64,000 bases of DNA, taken from the NCBI GenBank assembly GCA_015709615.1, contig CP054179.1, positions 1,364,001 through 1,428,000 on the forward strand. The letters run 5' to 3'. This document shows positions 63,174-64,000 of the stretch, one piece after another (the stretch's first letter is position 1; the number at the start of each line of letters is the position of its first letter). The DNA comes from Gammaproteobacteria bacterium (GTDB lineage: Bacteria; Pseudomonadota; Gammaproteobacteria; Burkholderiales; Nitrosomonadaceae). Made by a program: the position numbers and the translations under genes. The notes under the pieces are model-generated. The model did no database searches, had not been told where the DNA came from, and saw only the letters and a list, made by a program, of their open reading frames with translations.

Positions 63174-63464
63174 ATGACGAAATCTGAATTAATTACCCGG
63201 CTTGCGGCGCGTTTTCCGCAACTGGTAACCAAAGATGCCGAGCTCTCAGTCAAGATGATTATCGATGCCATGGCGAAAAGCCTGGCAAAAGGTCAACGTA
63301 TTGAAATTCGCGGGTTTGGCAGCTTTGACTTGAATTACAGACCGCCACGGATCGGGCGTAACCCGAAATCAGGAGAAAAAGTCAAAGTGCCCGAGAAATA
63401 TGTTCCGCATTTCAAAGCAGGTAAGGAAATGCGTGAGCGTGTTGATTACAAGGAAAAGAAATAA
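63174..63464 (+). CDS. ihfB: Integration host factor subunit beta
   Basis: IHF-beta pairs with IHF-alpha to bend DNA, also at sigma-54 promoters. The 96-residue protein has MTKSELITRLAARFPQL, IEIRGFGSFDLNYRPPRIGRN (the DNA-binding arm with the intercalating Pro region) and NPKSGEKVKVPEKYVPHFK. It begins 9 bases after rpsA; AAGGAAA is its ribosome site. Confidence 0.97.
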   Translation: MTKSELITRLAARFPQLVTKDAELSVKMIIDAMAKSLAKGQRIEIRGFGSFDLNYRPPRIGRNPKSGEKVKVPEKYVPHFKAGKEMRERVDYKEKK

Positions 63465-63471
63465 AATGCAG

Positions 63472-63502
63472 AAGAGTGCTTCAGAATCTTTGAAGCACTC
63501 TT
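63472..63502 (+). terminator. Rho-independent terminator after ihfB
   Basis: AAGAGTGCTTCA and TGAAGCACTCTT pair perfectly around a 7-base loop (GAATCTT), followed by TCCTATTCTC. The T-run is short, but the 12-bp stem is strong and well placed. Confidence 0.8.
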
Positions 63503-63608
63503 TCCTATTCTCAAAAGCACAACTGATTACCCGTGAATTAGCAATTGTGAATTAATTTGTTTTATTAGTTTAAATAATTACAATCTATCAACTCGTAGGC
63601 GACTTATC

Positions 63609-63818
63609 ATGATGAATCTAATTAATTGGCTTTTGCGCATCGCTGTCTTTGTTGTTCTCGCCGTATTCGCCTCAAAAAACTCTCAACCTGTTACGCTTCA
63701 ATATTATCTGGATCAATCTATAGAGATCCCCTTTAGCGTGGCCCTGTTGATTTTCTTTGCACTAGGCGCTCTCATTACCGCTATATTTGTCCGCTGCCGC
63801 TGCAATTCCAGCGAATAA
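63609..63818 (+). CDS. lapA: LapA-domain (DUF1049) small membrane protein
   Basis: The 69-residue product has two hydrophobic segments (about 5-20 and 40-61) separated by NSQPVTLQYYLDQSIEIP, typical of LapA, which takes part in lipopolysaccharide assembly control with LapB. LapA is usually somewhat longer (about 100 residues) and followed by lapB; here lapB is missing and pyrF follows at 16 bases. Confidence 0.82.
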   Translation: MMNLINWLLRIAVFVVLAVFASKNSQPVTLQYYLDQSIEIPFSVALLIFFALGALITAIFVRCRCNSSE

Positions 63819-63834
63819 ACCACCTTTATTGTCC

Positions 63835-64000
63835 ATGCACGACCCTCGCATTATTGTGGCGCTGGATTTTTCTAGCGCCGAGGATGCACTACTTTTATCC
63901 AGAAAACTCAGGCCTCATTTATGCCGACTGAAAGTCGGCAAAGAGCTTTTCACTGCGGCTGGTCCGCAGCTGATCGAACAGCTGATGGCTTTGGATTTTG
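63835..64000 (+). CDS. pyrF: Orotidine-5'-phosphate decarboxylase (3' part outside window)
   Basis: PyrF makes UMP from OMP. The visible 55 codons read MHDPRIIVALDFSSAEDALL and LKVGKELFTAAGP, the family start with the catalytic Lys region still ahead. The gene runs off the right edge of the window. Confidence 0.92.
   Translation, partial: MHDPRIIVALDFSSAEDALLLSRKLRPHLCRLKVGKELFTAAGPQLIEQLMALDF

Noticed and set aside
1..64000. CRISPR array, rRNA operon or insertion sequence
   Set aside because: No regularly spaced direct repeats, no rRNA-like stretches and no transposase ORF were seen.

Overview
The window looks like a piece of the chromosome of an ammonia-oxidising betaproteobacterium of the Nitrosomonas type. 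The strongest evidence is a complete ammonia monooxygenase cluster (amoC-amoA-amoB-amoE-amoD). The other gene neighbourhoods are also typical of Betaproteobacteria: def-fmt-rsmB-DUF4390-ntrY-ntrX, dprA-smg-topB, aroA-cmk-rpsA-ihfB-lapA-pyrF and queA-tgt-yajC-secD-secF. Both ends are cut inside genes: fliL on the left and pyrF on the right.

Layout. Positions 1-10.6 kb hold a flagellar block. fliF-G-H-I-J-K and the cut fliL lie on the minus strand. A divergent plus-strand unit carries an FlrB/FleS-type kinase, an FlrC/FleR-type sigma-54 activator and a separate fliE, with a good -24/-12 promoter candidate in front. After an ABC-F ATPase (yheS) comes an accessory block at 12.7-19.5 kb. It is a tight minus-strand operon of four genes: a zinc-ribbon/degenerate-GGDEF protein, a GT2 polysaccharide synthase, a TolC-like channel fused to a GH18-like domain, and an HlyD-like adaptor. 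It looks like an envelope-spanning machine that makes, exports and trims a polysaccharide. On both sides lie diverged copies of a ~138-bp repeat, each ending in two perfect inverted DnaA boxes (TTATCCACA-N5-TGTGGATAA). A tRNA-Leu(CAA) gene sits just outside the right copy.

Positions 19.8-25.6 kb carry queuosine-tRNA genes and the SecDF-YajC translocase accessory. The amo cluster follows on the minus strand, with visible hairpins after amoC and amoB. Upstream of it are pilG, trkH, trkA, an inositol monophosphatase-like gene and a thioredoxin-like gene. Next come rsmE, argA, yggX, and a GIY-YIG gene with a 5' frameshift. The central carbon block tkt-gap-pgk-pyk-fba, all on the minus strand, fits Calvin-cycle autotrophy plus lower glycolysis. 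ntrYX follows; its NtrX has lost the Walker A lysine and the GAFTGA loop. The remainder is translation, protein maturation, DNA topology and aromatic or nucleotide biosynthesis.

The most interesting part is the 12.7-19.5 kb block: its gene combination, the channel-hydrolase fusion and the paired DnaA-box repeats. All functional statements are from reading the sequence and from family knowledge; no database search was run.
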